The position numbers were made by a program, and so were the translations under genes. Shown here in pieces: positions 1 through 9,261 of a stretch of 64,000 nt of DNA (the first letter of the stretch is position 1; each line of letters begins with the position of its first letter). The stretch spans positions 1-64,000 of the forward strand of contig NZ_LANI01000017.1 in the NCBI RefSeq assembly GCF_000982415.1, written 5' to 3'. The notes beneath the pieces are model-generated. The model saw only the letters and a list, made by a program, of their open reading frames with translations. It was not told the origin of the DNA and did no database searches. Source of the DNA: Kiloniella litopenaei. GTDB taxonomy: Bacteria; Pseudomonadota; Alphaproteobacteria; Kiloniellales; Kiloniellaceae.

Positions 1-32
1 TCCCGGTAACTCATCGAGTTACCGGGATTTTT
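1..32 (+). terminator. Rho-independent terminator of a gene left of the window
   Basis: A perfect 12-bp stem (TCCCGGTAACTC / GAGTTACCGGGA) with a 3-nt loop is followed directly by five T. This is a textbook intrinsic terminator read rightwards. The gene it ends lies outside the window. Confidence 0.85.
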
Positions 33-105
33 GCTTTGTTCTGGCTAATTTTATAGCTGGTCATTGGGCATTAAATGAAACACGTTTCAGGAAAGATCTC
101 GTCAA

Positions 106-2277
106 ATGGAAATCACTGTAAACTTTTTGGATAACCTGCGGCTTGAAGCTAAGTTTGATGATTTTTCGGTAATAACAGACCAACCAATTCGTTACAAAGG
201 CGACGGCACGGCGCCAAGCCCATTTGACTATTTTTTGGCGTCTTCTGCGTTGTGTGCCGCATATTTTGTAAAACTGTATTGTGTCTCACGGGATATCCCC
301 ACGGATGACATCAGGGTCTCACAAAATAATATTATTGACCCGGAAAACAGGTACGACCAGACGTTTCAAATTCAGGTTGAATTACCGGATGGGATCTCTG
401 AACGTGATCGGGAAGGCATTTTAAGGTCGGCAGATCGCTGCACAGTGAAAAAAGTTATCCAGCAAGGACCTACGTTCAAAATTGACCCGGTAAAAAATCT
501 CGACGATGCATCGTTGTTGCAAAGTTATGAGAGCGATGGGAATACCACTATTCTGGGTAAAGATCTTCCTTTGGAACAGACAATAGCCAATATGACGGCT
601 ATTCTATCTGATATAGGGATTAAAATTGAAGCAGCATCATGGCGTAATATTGTACCCAATGTCTGGTCGCTTCATATCCGTGAAGCAGCATCGCCAATGT
701 GTTACACCAACGGGAAAGGCGCGTCGAAAGAAAGTGCCCTTTGTTCTGCATTGGGGGAGTATATTGAGCGGATTAGCTGTAATTTCTTTTATAATGATTA
801 TTATTTTGGTGAAGAAATCGCTCATAGTGATTTTGTCCACTATCCCAACGAAAAATGGTTTAAGGCGGGACCTGATGATGCCTTGCCCGAAGGGTTATTG
901 GATGAACACTGTTTGAACCTTTACAATCCTGAGGATGATCTTAGAGCATCACACTTGATCGATACAAATTCAGGGCTTGTTGAACGGGGTATCTGTGCAC
1001 TGCCATTTACACGTAGTTCTGATCAAAAAACGGTTTATTTCCCTTCTAATTTGATCGAAAACTTGTTTGTTAGCAATGGTATGAGTGCGGGAAATACCTT
1101 GTATGAGGCGCAGGTTCAATGTCTTTCCGAAATATTTGAACGTGCCGTTAAGCGAGAAATTATTGAAGAAGAGATTGTCCTGCCGGATGTTCCTAAGAAA
1201 GTTTTGGAGAAATACCCGCATATATTGGTTGGTATTCAGGAACTGGAAGATAAAGGTTTTCCCATTTTGGTTAAGGATGCATCTCTGGGGGGGCAGTTTC
1301 CGGTTATGTGCGTAACCTTGATGAACCCAAAAACAGGGGGCGTTTTTGCTTCTTTTGGGGCACATCCAAGTTTTGAAGTTGCCCTTGAGCGCTCGCTTAC
1401 TGAACTGATGCAAGGAAGAAGCTTTGAAGGTTTGAATGACGTTCCGATTCCGACATTCAGTAGCCATGCCGTAAAAGAGCCTGGGAATTTTGTCGAGCAT
1501 TTTATTGACTCTACTGGTGTTATATCGTGGAAATTCTTTAGCTCCAAGCAAGACTATGAATTCTGTGAGTGGGACTTTAGTGGAACAACAGCAGAAGAAA
1601 ACGATTGTCTTATGAACATCCTCAAGGATCTGGGGAAAGAAGTATATATTGCGACCTATGATGATTTTGGCGCTACTGCGTGCAGAATATTGGTGCCCGG
1701 CTATTCAGAAGTATATCCGGCCGAAGATCTAATTTGGGATAATACCAACAAGGCATTGATATTCAGGGAAGATATTTTAAATATTCATTCGTTGTCCGAT
1801 AGTAAACTCGAAGATTTACTCGAACGTTTGGAAGAGTCAGAACTGGACCCCTATACAATAATATCAGGTTTGATCGGTATCGAGTTTGATGAAAATACTG
1901 TTTGGGGCAAGCTGGATATTCGCGAACTGAAAATATTGATATATCTTGCTTTGAAGGAATTTGAAGAGGCAAAAGACGGTATTGGTGATTTTCTTAATTT
2001 TAATGAAAACACAGTTGAACGGGTTTTATTCTACCGGGCTATGGATGCCGTTCTGGATATCACACTTGATGATGACCTGAGTATTGATGACTTTCTGCCA
2101 AATCTTACCAGAATGTATGGTGCTGAAGTTATGGATGCTGCGGTGGGCTCTGTAACCGGGGATGTGAAGTTCTATGGCTTAACAAAGACAAGCATGAAGC
2201 TTGAAGGACTGGATAAACATCTTCGTTTAATCGAAAGTTATAAAAAACTGCATAAGGCACGACAGTTGTCGCATTAA
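106..2277 (+). CDS. ycaO: OsmC-YcaO fusion protein (RimO-partner type YcaO)
   Basis: This 723-residue protein joins an N-terminal OsmC-like domain (about residues 1-140) to a YcaO domain (about 190-560) and a helical C-terminal tail. The OsmC part keeps two cysteines in the usual places, C50 in 'SSALCAAYF' and C112 in 'DRCTVKK'. The YcaO part shows the ATP-site Glu-rich segments 'ALGEYIERIS' and 'LSEIFERAVKRE'. Known family: E. coli YcaO assists RimO in methylthiolating ribosomal protein S12, whereas YcaO cyclodehydratases that make azoline peptides usually end in a PxPxP tail. This protein ends in RQLSH, so the housekeeping type is more likely. No maturase, precursor peptide or dehydrogenase lies beside it. 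It stands alone after the terminator at 1-32, and the ATG follows 'GAAAGATCTCGTCAA'. An OsmC fusion on YcaO is known in other proteobacteria, but its purpose is unclear. Confidence 0.85.
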   Translation: MEITVNFLDNLRLEAKFDDFSVITDQPIRYKGDGTAPSPFDYFLASSALCAAYFVKLYCVSRDIPTDDIRVSQNNIIDPENRYDQTFQIQVELPDGISERDREGILRSADRCTVKKVIQQGPTFKIDPVKNLDDASLLQSYESDGNTTILGKDLPLEQTIANMTAILSDIGIKIEAASWRNIVPNVWSLHIREAASPMCYTNGKGASKESALCSALGEYIERISCNFFYNDYYFGEEIAHSDFVHYPNEKWFKAGPDDALPEGLLDEHCLNLYNPEDDLRASHLIDTNSGLVERGICALPFTRSSDQKTVYFPSNLIENLFVSNGMSAGNTLYEAQVQCLSEIFERAVKREIIEEEIVLPDVPKKVLEKYPHILVGIQELEDKGFPILVKDASLGGQFPVMCVTLMNPKTGGVFASFGAHPSFEVALERSLTELMQGRSFEGLNDVPIPTFSSHAVKEPGNFVEHFIDSTGVISWKFFSSKQDYEFCEWDFSGTTAEENDCLMNILKDLGKEVYIATYDDFGATACRILVPGYSEVYPAEDLIWDNTNKALIFREDILNIHSLSDSKLEDLLERLEESELDPYTIISGLIGIEFDENTVWGKLDIRELKILIYLALKEFEEAKDGIGDFLNFNENTVERVLFYRAMDAVLDITLDDDLSIDDFLPNLTRMYGAEVMDAAVGSVTGDVKFYGLTKTSMKLEGLDKHLRLIESYKKLHKARQLSH

Positions 2278-2383
2278 GCTATTGAAAGGGAAGGGGAACA
2301 AGTGGCTTCTTCCCTTATGAGGTGCTGTTAACCATCGTGCCTGTTACTTGTTTTTTTTTCGGGCCTATCAATTCAACTTAAAT

Positions 2384-3232
2384 CTAGTTGGAAAGGGCCA
2401 GTGTGATATTATGTGCCGTTTGACAGACAATAGGAGCTAATTTTTCCTCAACACTTTCCATTGTCCATGCCGGGCGCGTAACGCAGATATTTACAGAACC
2501 AATTCCCTTGTGGTCAGGCCCGAGAATGGGTGCAGCAATAGTAAGTTCGCCGACAATACACTCCTGGTTTGCCATCGCATATCCCTTGTTAAGGACATCA
2601 TCGATTTTACCGAGAATTTCTTGCCGATCTGTAATTGTATGACGCGTAATTGGCGTTAGGTCCGAATCATCAAGCAGATCGTTGATTTCATTTTGTGACA
2701 GTGTCGATAGATAGGCGCGACCACTGGAGGTACAGAACATTGGCGCACGCCCCCCTACAATAGGGTGTGCTATGTGAGAATTTGTACTGGCCAAGCGGGC
2801 AATATAAATTACATCCTGATCCATTGGTATGCCAAGGTTTACAGCTTCTCCACTATTTTCACGTGCTTGTAAAAGATAAGGTGCCGCAATGGAACTGATG
2901 GGGTTTGAAGCCAAGTAAGAGTGGGAAAGACCTAATAATCTTGCCGAGGGCCGCATGCGGCGACTACTTTCATCTCTTTCCAGAAAACCAAGTTCAACAA
3001 GGGTATAGCAAAAACGCTGTGCAGCCGATTTACCGATGCCTGTAATTTCTGAAATCTCCTTGAGGCTTAATGACTTGCGATGCTGACTAAAAGCCTGAAG
3101 AACGGAAAATGCCTTTTCAACAGAACCAACAAAAAGAGGGTTATCTGTTTTGGGCGTGGCTTTTTGAATTAAAGAGCCTGTTTTTTTTCCGGTGTTTTTT
3201 GCCTGTATTAAAGGGCCGCTGATGTTTGTCAT
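2384..3232 (-). CDS. IclR-family transcriptional regulator
   Basis: The 282-residue product has a winged helix-turn-helix at about 35-95 ('LKEISEITGIGKSAAQRF', then a wing ending 'LGFLERDES') and an IclR effector-binding domain at about 110-280 ('GSVNICVTRP' near the end). The longest frame begins at a TTG at 3274, but the ATG at 3232 removes a 14-residue non-conserved leader and fits the family better. Even so, a basic low-complexity tail of about 30 residues precedes the HTH. The gene is divergent from oppABCDF, and the palindrome at 3464-3482 lies between them. Inference: it senses a small metabolite and controls the opp operon, itself, or both. Confidence 0.87.
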   Translation of the reverse strand: MTNISGPLIQAKNTGKKTGSLIQKATPKTDNPLFVGSVEKAFSVLQAFSQHRKSLSLKEISEITGIGKSAAQRFCYTLVELGFLERDESSRRMRPSARLLGLSHSYLASNPISSIAAPYLLQARENSGEAVNLGIPMDQDVIYIARLASTNSHIAHPIVGGRAPMFCTSSGRAYLSTLSQNEINDLLDDSDLTPITRHTITDRQEILGKIDDVLNKGYAMANQECIVGELTIAAPILGPDHKGIGSVNICVTRPAWTMESVEEKLAPIVCQTAHNITLALSN

Positions 3233-3463
3233 TTGTTTTCTTTTTAATTTTTCGTTCTGGTCGCAGATAACCAAAAAAGTGTTTTATGCATTTAGCTATT
3301 GTTGTCAGCCCTTTGTACAACAAAAAAACTGAAAAACTTAATAACTTTCTGGTTTCCATTTCATTCTTTTTCAGACCTTGCGACGTGATTTTATTCAATC
3401 ACGCCATAAAAATCTTTGCAGGAAAGTCATTTCTTGATACATAAGTAGCGGTATGAAGTAAAT

Positions 3464-3482
3464 AGTATTGAAATACAATACT
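3464..3482. promoter_or_regulatory. Candidate operator palindrome in the IclR/opp divergent region
   Basis: AGTATTG-AAATA-CAATACT is a perfect 7-bp inverted repeat with a 5-bp spacer. It is the clearest dyad in the 435-bp gap (3233-3667) between the IclR gene and oppA. Its size and position suit a dimeric repressor or activator such as the neighbouring IclR protein. That link is inference. The rest of the gap is AT-rich, with no gene and no convincing consensus promoter. Confidence 0.45.
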
Positions 3483-3667
3483 TAAGTTTATCTTTGATGA
3501 CATGTAAACTTTTGTTTTTCTGGGCAAGAGACTGACAAAAATCTGGGGTGAGCATCTTCATACGTCGGCCTGTCATATTGGCTGTTACGTCATTTGGCAG
3601 TTACCGGACCTGAAGAACGAAAACCACGAAAATGTGGATAGATATAGTGGCTAGGGAGAAGTAGCTC

Positions 3668-5281
3668 ATGAGAACAAAATTATTATTATCTGCCGCCCTC
3701 AGTGCGATGTTAGTGTTTCCCATTGTTTCCAATGCAAAAACAATCAATGGAGAAAAACTGGCAGAAGAGCAGGTGTTTACCTATCGTTTGCTGGATGACA
3801 TCAAGTCATTTGATCCTCAAATTAATACGGATATTGAAGGGTCAGGTGTTATTCGTGACCTTTTTGAAGGATTGATGAATGAAGATGCCAAGGGTGGTCT
3901 TGTTCCCGGAACAGCTAAAGGTTACAGCGTTAGTGAAGATAAGCTGACCTATACCTTTAATTTGCGGGATGCCAAATGGTCTAACGGTGAGTCTGTGACA
4001 GCCCACGATTTCGTCTATGCATGGCGTCGTTTGGTCGACCCAAAGACGGCATCGGAATATGCATGGTATATGGAACTGATGGGGGTAAAGAATGCCACCA
4101 AAGTTGTAAAAGGTGAGGTTGCTCCAGATCAACTGGGCGTGCGGGCTGTTGATGACAAAACCTTTGAAGTAACATTGGAAAAAGCAATTCCATATTTTGC
4201 TTCCATGACAGTACACTCATCAACTTTCCCTGTGTTGAAATCAGTTGTTGAAAAACACGGTGCAGGTTGGACCAAGCCAGAAAACATTGTTGGCAATGGT
4301 GCTTATATTCTAAGTGAATATCGTTCCGGTGAGAAAGTTGTTCGTGAGCGTAATGTAAACTATTGGAACAACGAAAATACGATTATTGACAAGACCGTGG
4401 CTCTGGTCATCAACGATGAAAACCAGGCTTTGACCCGTTATCTGGCAGGTGAAGTGGATAAAACGAATATCCCATCCGGTCAGTATCCTCGTCTTTCAAA
4501 GGAATATCCCGGTCAAGCTGTATCCAACCCTTATTCCTGCTCTTATATCTATTGGTTTAATGTTGGAGAAAAGGGGCCGGAATCTCTTAAAGATGTGCGT
4601 GTTCGCAAGGCCTTGTCCTATGCGATCAACCGTGAGGTGATTACAGACCGTATTTTGCAAGGGGGACAGTATCAGTCCTATAATTTTGCACATCAGAAAA
4701 CAGCCGGCTTTGAGTTGCCTGAAATTGACTATGCTGGCTGGACGCAAAAAGAACGTGACGACAAAGCCAAAGCCCTACTTGCCGAAGCTGGGTATGGGCC
4801 AGATAACCCATTGAAGCTGACATTGAACTATAATACATCCGAAACCCATAAAAAGATTGCTATTGGTGTATCACAGTTCTGGAAAAAGACACTTGGGGTT
4901 GACCTGACCCTGTCCAATAGTGAATGGAAAATTCACACAACAAAACAACAGGCTGGTGAGTTCGAGGTTAGCCGCTATGCATGGTGTGGCGACTATAACG
5001 AAGCTTCTACTTATCTTGATTTATTGACGTCCTATTCGGGGCATAATGTTTCTGGATATTCCAACCCGGAATATGATGAAATCATGGCAGAATCAAAGAC
5101 CATGGAGAACCCGAACCCGAACTATGCCAAAGCTGAAAAGATTTTGGCCCGGGATATGCCTTTTGCGCCAATTTATCAGTACACAGGCGCGATTATGCTA
5201 CAACCAACACTACGCGGTTGGCCTGTCGATAACCTGATGCAGAGATTCTATTCTCGTGATCTCTATATTGTCGAGAAGTAA
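3668..5281 (+). CDS. oppA: Oligopeptide ABC transporter substrate-binding protein OppA
   Basis: A 537-residue family-5 extracellular solute-binding protein. It has a Sec signal peptide (MRTKLLLSAALSAMLVFPIVSNA, cleavage near residue 23) and no lipobox cysteine, so it should be a soluble periplasmic protein. The order of conserved segments matches E. coli OppA/MppA: 'FDPQINTDIEGSGV', 'LRDAKWSNGESVTAHDFVYAWRRL', 'VRKALSYAINREVI'. The ATG follows a good ribosome site (AGGGAGAAGTAGCTC). It is the first gene of oppABCDF. A strong hairpin follows its stop, which would let oppA be made in excess over the membrane genes. Confidence 0.95.
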   Translation: MRTKLLLSAALSAMLVFPIVSNAKTINGEKLAEEQVFTYRLLDDIKSFDPQINTDIEGSGVIRDLFEGLMNEDAKGGLVPGTAKGYSVSEDKLTYTFNLRDAKWSNGESVTAHDFVYAWRRLVDPKTASEYAWYMELMGVKNATKVVKGEVAPDQLGVRAVDDKTFEVTLEKAIPYFASMTVHSSTFPVLKSVVEKHGAGWTKPENIVGNGAYILSEYRSGEKVVRERNVNYWNNENTIIDKTVALVINDENQALTRYLAGEVDKTNIPSGQYPRLSKEYPGQAVSNPYSCSYIYWFNVGEKGPESLKDVRVRKALSYAINREVITDRILQGGQYQSYNFAHQKTAGFELPEIDYAGWTQKERDDKAKALLAEAGYGPDNPLKLTLNYNTSETHKKIAIGVSQFWKKTLGVDLTLSNSEWKIHTTKQQAGEFEVSRYAWCGDYNEASTYLDLLTSYSGHNVSGYSNPEYDEIMAESKTMENPNPNYAKAEKILARDMPFAPIYQYTGAIMLQPTLRGWPVDNLMQRFYSRDLYIVEK

Positions 5282-5288
5282 TGAAATC

Positions 5289-5312
5289 GGGGTTCCTCAT
5301 TTGGGGAACCCC
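5289..5312 (+). terminator. Post-oppA hairpin (attenuator or mRNA stabiliser)
   Basis: GGGGTTCC and GGAACCCC form a perfect 8-bp GC-rich stem with an 8-nt loop, starting 7 nt after the oppA stop. The downstream TTTGTT is too short a U-run for full termination. It is more likely a partial terminator or 3'-end stabiliser, giving more binding protein than permease. A similar element follows the other binding-protein gene of the window (49871-49906). Confidence 0.65.
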
Positions 5313-5344
5313 TTTGTTACACCTGTCTCTGGTAACTTTTTATA

Positions 5345-6268
5345 ATGTTGAATTTAATTCTCAAAAGACTGGCACTTGCGGTTCCAACGATCTTGATCCT
5401 GATCGTTTGTTCTTTTTTGCTGATGCACGCGGCCCCCGGTGGCCCTTTTACAGCCGAGCGGGCATTAACCCCCGAAATACTGGCAAACCTGGAAGCAAAG
5501 TATGGTTTGGACCAGCCGATCTACAAGCAGATCCTTATCTATATCAGAAATATTGTGTTTGATTTCGATTTTGGACCATCCTTTATTTACAAGGATCGTA
5601 CCGTCAATGAGGTTTTAGCACAGGGGTTCCCGATTACCTTAACTTATGGATCAATTGCTTTTTTCTTTGCCGTGACAATTGGCGTTTCCCTTGGGGTTAC
5701 TGCTGCGATTTATCAAAATTCTCTATTGGATTATTTTGCGGTTGGTATCACAATCGGGGCACAGGTTTTGCCTAACTTTGTTATGGCGCCTATCCTTGTT
5801 TTGGTCTTTACACTTCTACTTGGGTGGCTACCCGGTGGTGGGTGGGATTATAGTGATCCTTCTTATTTGATCATGCCAGTGATAGCATTGGCGACAAGCT
5901 TTATGGCATCCATTGCCCGTATTACGCGCTCTTCCATGTTAGAGGTCATGAATGCCAATCATATTCGTACGGCGCGTTCCAAGGGGCTTCCCACCTATCA
6001 CATAGTACTGCGGCATGCATTAAAACCGGCAATGCTTCCTGTTATTTCCTATCTGGGGCCGACCTTTGTCACCATGATCACAGGGTCTGTTGTTGTTGAT
6101 ATGTTTTTCTCTACAGGTGGAATGGGGTTGTTCTTTGTGAATGCGGCTTTGAATAGGGATTATTCCGTGATGATGGGGATCACTATTCTCGTCGGTATTC
6201 TAACCATTTTCTTTAACTTGGTGGTCGACCTGCTGTACGCATGGATTGATCCAAAGATCAGGTTTTAG
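5345..6268 (+). CDS. oppB: Oligopeptide ABC transporter permease OppB
   Basis: A 307-residue inner-membrane permease of the binding-protein-dependent (DppB/OppB) type. It begins with the typical 'MLNLILKRLALAVPTILIL' helix and has about six membrane segments. The EAA loop that docks the ATPases is seen as 'IRTARSKGLPTYHIVLRHALKPA'. Length and order match E. coli OppB (306 residues). It pairs with OppC and lies downstream of the oppA hairpin. Confidence 0.95.
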   Translation: MLNLILKRLALAVPTILILIVCSFLLMHAAPGGPFTAERALTPEILANLEAKYGLDQPIYKQILIYIRNIVFDFDFGPSFIYKDRTVNEVLAQGFPITLTYGSIAFFFAVTIGVSLGVTAAIYQNSLLDYFAVGITIGAQVLPNFVMAPILVLVFTLLLGWLPGGGWDYSDPSYLIMPVIALATSFMASIARITRSSMLEVMNANHIRTARSKGLPTYHIVLRHALKPAMLPVISYLGPTFVTMITGSVVVDMFFSTGGMGLFFVNAALNRDYSVMMGITILVGILTIFFNLVVDLLYAWIDPKIRF

Positions 6269-6272
6269 TGTG

Positions 6273-7199
6273 ATGTTGATCAAAAAAGAAAAAATGGAGA
6301 TGTTGGCAGAAACCCTCTCTGAGCAAGATGTGAAGGGGCGATCTCTTTGGGCTGATGCACGTAAACGGTTTTTCCAGAACAAAGCTGCCGTTACCGGAAT
6401 GATTACACTTGTTTTGGTGTTTCTTTTTGCTTTTCTCGGTACTTATTTTGCTAAATATACAAACGATGAAATTGATTTCATGGTTATTGGCCAAGTGCTT
6501 GAACTGGGAAGTCCATCAATTGAAACTGGTCATTATTTCGGTACAGACGATCTAGGGCGTGACCTTTTTGCCCGGGTTGTGCAGGGAACACAGATTTCAT
6601 TGATGGTTGGGATTGTCGGGGCTGCAATCGCTGTTATTGCAGGAACGCTTTATGGTGCCACTGCTGGTTATGTTGGCGGGCGGGTCGATAATATCATGAT
6701 GCGGATTGTCGATATCCTTATGGCCGTGCCCTATATGTTTGTCATTATCCTGTTATTGGTGATATTTGGCCGCTCAATTTCGATGCTTTTTGTGGGAATT
6801 GGTCTTTTATCATGGTTGGAAATGTCTCGTATCGTCCGGGGCCAAACCCTGTCGATTAAAAACAAGGAATTTATCGAGGCAGCGCAGGCAACGGGTGTTC
6901 CGGGTTTCCTGATTATTATTCGACATATTGTGCCAAATCTTATGGGTGTGGTCGCTGTCTATGCAACGCTTCTCGTGCCATTGATGATTCTGACAGAAAG
7001 TTTTATCTCATTTCTTGGGTTAGGTGTTCAGGAACCGGATACATCGTGGGGGGCTTTGATTTTTGAAGGGGCTGGAACCATGCAGTACGGTACTCTTTGG
7101 CAGCTTGTTTTTCCCTTGTTCTTCTTCGTTATAACGCTTTTTGCCTTTTTCTTTGTTGGGGATGGTTTGCGCGATGCTCTGGATCCAAAGGATAGATAA
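6273..7199 (+). CDS. oppC: Oligopeptide ABC transporter permease OppC
   Basis: A 308-residue second permease. Landmarks are 'GHYFGTDDLGRDLFARV' at the start of the transport domain, the EAA loop 'FIEAAQATGVPGFLIIIRHI' and the C-terminal 'GDGLRDALDPKDR', all as in E. coli OppC. The longest frame starts at a TTG (6246) inside oppB. The ATG at 6273 gives an N-terminus (MLIKKEKMEML...) of the same length as E. coli OppC. Further ATGs at 6294 and 6300 cannot be excluded. Confidence 0.94.
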   Translation: MLIKKEKMEMLAETLSEQDVKGRSLWADARKRFFQNKAAVTGMITLVLVFLFAFLGTYFAKYTNDEIDFMVIGQVLELGSPSIETGHYFGTDDLGRDLFARVVQGTQISLMVGIVGAAIAVIAGTLYGATAGYVGGRVDNIMMRIVDILMAVPYMFVIILLLVIFGRSISMLFVGIGLLSWLEMSRIVRGQTLSIKNKEFIEAAQATGVPGFLIIIRHIVPNLMGVVAVYATLLVPLMILTESFISFLGLGVQEPDTSWGALIFEGAGTMQYGTLWQLVFPLFFFVITLFAFFFVGDGLRDALDPKDR

Positions 7200-8168
7200 A
7201 TGTCATTGTTAGAAGTTGAAAATCTATCCGTTAAGTTCAAAACAAATGACGGTATTGTCAGTGCCGTTAATGATGTCAGCTTTTCTATGGATGCGGGAAA
7301 AACACTGGCCATCGTTGGTGAAAGCGGGTCTGGGAAAAGCCAAACGGCCTTTTCTATATTGGGGTTGCTTGCCCCAAATGGGCTGTCGACCGGATCAGTA
7401 AAATTCGATGGTCAGGAAATCCTCAATGCGCCCCTTAAGGAATTGAATAAGGTTCGCGCAGAAGAGATCGCGATTGTCTTTCAGGATCCGATGACATCTT
7501 TGAACCCCTATATGCGGGTGTCTGAACAAATGGCAGAAGTTCTGATACATCATCAGGGGATATCAAAGGCCGAGGCGTTTAATCAGTCCGTTGCCATGCT
7601 GGATGCTGTGAAAATTCCAGATGCAAAACGACGGGCCAGACTATATCCGCACGAATTTTCCGGGGGAATGCGACAAAGAGTTATGATTGCCATGTCTCTT
7701 TTGTGTCGCCCAAAGCTTTTGATTGCCGATGAACCTACGACAGCATTGGATGTGACTGTACAAGCCCAGATTATGGATCTTTTTTCTGATATTCAAAAAG
7801 AGTTCGGAATGGGGGTGATCCTTATCACACATGATCTGGGTGTGGTTGCCGGTTTTTGCGAAGATGTGCTTGTTCTTTATGGGGGGCGAGTGATGGAACA
7901 GGGGCCTGTTGATCCGGTATTTGAGAACCCATCACATCCCTATACGCAGGGGTTGTTAAGGGCAATTCCAAGAATTGATCAAAAAAGTGATGTCCTGGAT
8001 ACCATACCTGGTACCCCACCCAATATGTTGTTGCCACCAAAGGGATGTCCTTTTGTTGCTCGATGTAAACATGCTGATGATATCTGTGGGGATCAATTGC
8101 CAGATTTGTGTGAACTAACGGCGGGCCGACTAAGGGCGTGTCATCAACCGATGGAGAAGTTGGTATGA
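7200..8168 (+). CDS. oppD: Oligopeptide ABC transporter ATPase OppD
   Basis: A 322-residue ATPase whose ATG directly abuts the oppC stop. It has Walker A 'GESGSGKS', signature 'FSGGMRQR' and Walker B 'LLIADEPTTALD', with the H-loop in 'LITHDLGVV'. The C-terminal oligopeptide-transporter extension carries a cysteine cluster ('GCPFVARCKHADDICG'), usual for this subfamily. It forms the cytoplasmic motor as a heterodimer with OppF. Confidence 0.95.
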   Translation: MSLLEVENLSVKFKTNDGIVSAVNDVSFSMDAGKTLAIVGESGSGKSQTAFSILGLLAPNGLSTGSVKFDGQEILNAPLKELNKVRAEEIAIVFQDPMTSLNPYMRVSEQMAEVLIHHQGISKAEAFNQSVAMLDAVKIPDAKRRARLYPHEFSGGMRQRVMIAMSLLCRPKLLIADEPTTALDVTVQAQIMDLFSDIQKEFGMGVILITHDLGVVAGFCEDVLVLYGGRVMEQGPVDPVFENPSHPYTQGLLRAIPRIDQKSDVLDTIPGTPPNMLLPPKGCPFVARCKHADDICGDQLPDLCELTAGRLRACHQPMEKLV

Positions 8169-9154
8169 CGGCACCATTGTTGAAAGTCGAAGATCTACGG
8201 GTAACCTTCAGGCTAAAATCTGAAGGTGACATGCCATGGACCAAACCAAAACGACTTCATGCTGTTGGGGGAGTGAACTTTGAACTTAAGCAAGGCGAAA
8301 CGCTGGGCATAGTTGGTGAGTCCGGATGCGGCAAGTCAACTTTGGCTCGCGCTTTAATTCGCATGGTACAGGCACAAGGCAGTGTCGTGTGGATGGGACA
8401 AGAAGAGCTTCTTGGCTTAAGCAAACGCCAGATGATGAAGTACCGTTCTGAAATTCAGATGGTTTTCCAAGACCCTTTAGCTTCTCTTAACCCCCGTAAA
8501 ACAGTTGGGGAGATTATTGCTGAACCTTTAAGGACACATAATCCTTCTTTGTCAAAGAAAGAGATCGTAGCTGAAGTTAAGGCGATGATGGAAAAGGTTA
8601 GCCTGTTACCTAATCAGATTAATCGTTATCCGCATGAATTTTCTGGGGGGCAGTGTCAAAGAATTGGGATTGCGCGAGCCCTTATTGTCAGGCCCAAGAT
8701 GATTATCTGTGATGAACCTGTATCCGCATTGGATGTTTCCATTCAGGCGCAGGTCATTAACCTTTTGATGGATTTGCAAAAAGAAATGGGGCTGTCTCTG
8801 GTTTTTATTGCGCATGATCTAAGCGTGGTAAAGCATATCTCGAACAGAGTGATGGTGCTTTACCTTGGCAAAGTAATGGAAATTGCTGACAGGGATGATT
8901 TGTATGACAACCCCAGACATCCTTACACACAGGCATTGATTTCTGCGGTTCCTATTCCTGAGCCTAAAATAGAACGTAATAAAGAAACGATTTTGCTGGA
9001 AGGGGATTTACCTAGTCCGCTGGCACCGCCCTCTGGCTGTGTTTTTAGAACCCGCTGTCCAAAGGCCACTGACCTTTGTGCACAAGAAATTCCGTCTTTA
9101 GAACAGGGCACTGAAGGGAGTTCTCATAAGGTTGCGTGCCATTTCAGTGATTAG
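8165..9154 (+). CDS. oppF: Oligopeptide ABC transporter ATPase OppF
   Basis: A 329-residue ATPase. It has Walker A 'GESGCGKST', signature 'FSGGQCQRIGIARAL', Walker B 'MIICDEPVSALD', and the C-terminal cysteine cluster 'GCVFRTRCPKATDLC'. The longest frame starts at a GTG (8138). The ATG at 8165 overlaps the oppD stop by 4 nt (ATGA) and follows GATGGAGAAG, so translational coupling to oppD is likely. Last gene of the operon; two hairpins follow. Confidence 0.94.
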   Translation: MTAPLLKVEDLRVTFRLKSEGDMPWTKPKRLHAVGGVNFELKQGETLGIVGESGCGKSTLARALIRMVQAQGSVVWMGQEELLGLSKRQMMKYRSEIQMVFQDPLASLNPRKTVGEIIAEPLRTHNPSLSKKEIVAEVKAMMEKVSLLPNQINRYPHEFSGGQCQRIGIARALIVRPKMIICDEPVSALDVSIQAQVINLLMDLQKEMGLSLVFIAHDLSVVKHISNRVMVLYLGKVMEIADRDDLYDNPRHPYTQALISAVPIPEPKIERNKETILLEGDLPSPLAPPSGCVFRTRCPKATDLCAQEIPSLEQGTEGSSHKVACHFSD

Positions 9155-9156
9155 AA

Positions 9157-9229
9157 TGTCTGTTTATTGGTAACAGACAGCTTTGTTTCTAAATCTCTGG
9201 TGGCCAGTAATTATTCCGGTCACCAGAGA
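9157..9229. terminator. Double hairpin between convergent oppF and ygfA
   Basis: Two dyads lie between the converging genes. TGTCTGTT / AACAGACA (9157-9179) sits right after oppF. TCTCTGGTGGCC / GGTCACCAGAGA (9194-9205 with 9218-9229) is a 12-bp stem with one G-U pair. The second is followed on the minus strand by TTTAGAAA and may end ygfA transcription. Neither has a strong U-tract. Confidence 0.55.
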
Positions 9230-9261
9230 CATCAGAAGAAGATTTGGTTGTAAAAGATCGT

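Noticed and set aside
970-1551. 193-residue open frame on the minus strand inside the OsmC-YcaO gene
   Set aside because: It lies wholly antisense to a well-conserved gene, has no recognisable motif and has basic, Cys/Phe-rich composition typical of antisense frames.
106-2277. Azoline peptide (TOMM) biosynthesis by the YcaO protein
   Set aside because: No precursor peptide, dehydrogenase or protease gene is nearby and the C-terminus lacks a PxPxP tail.
5281-5562. 93-residue open frame bridging oppA and oppB
   Set aside because: It runs through the post-oppA hairpin and overlaps oppB in another frame; composition is not protein-like.
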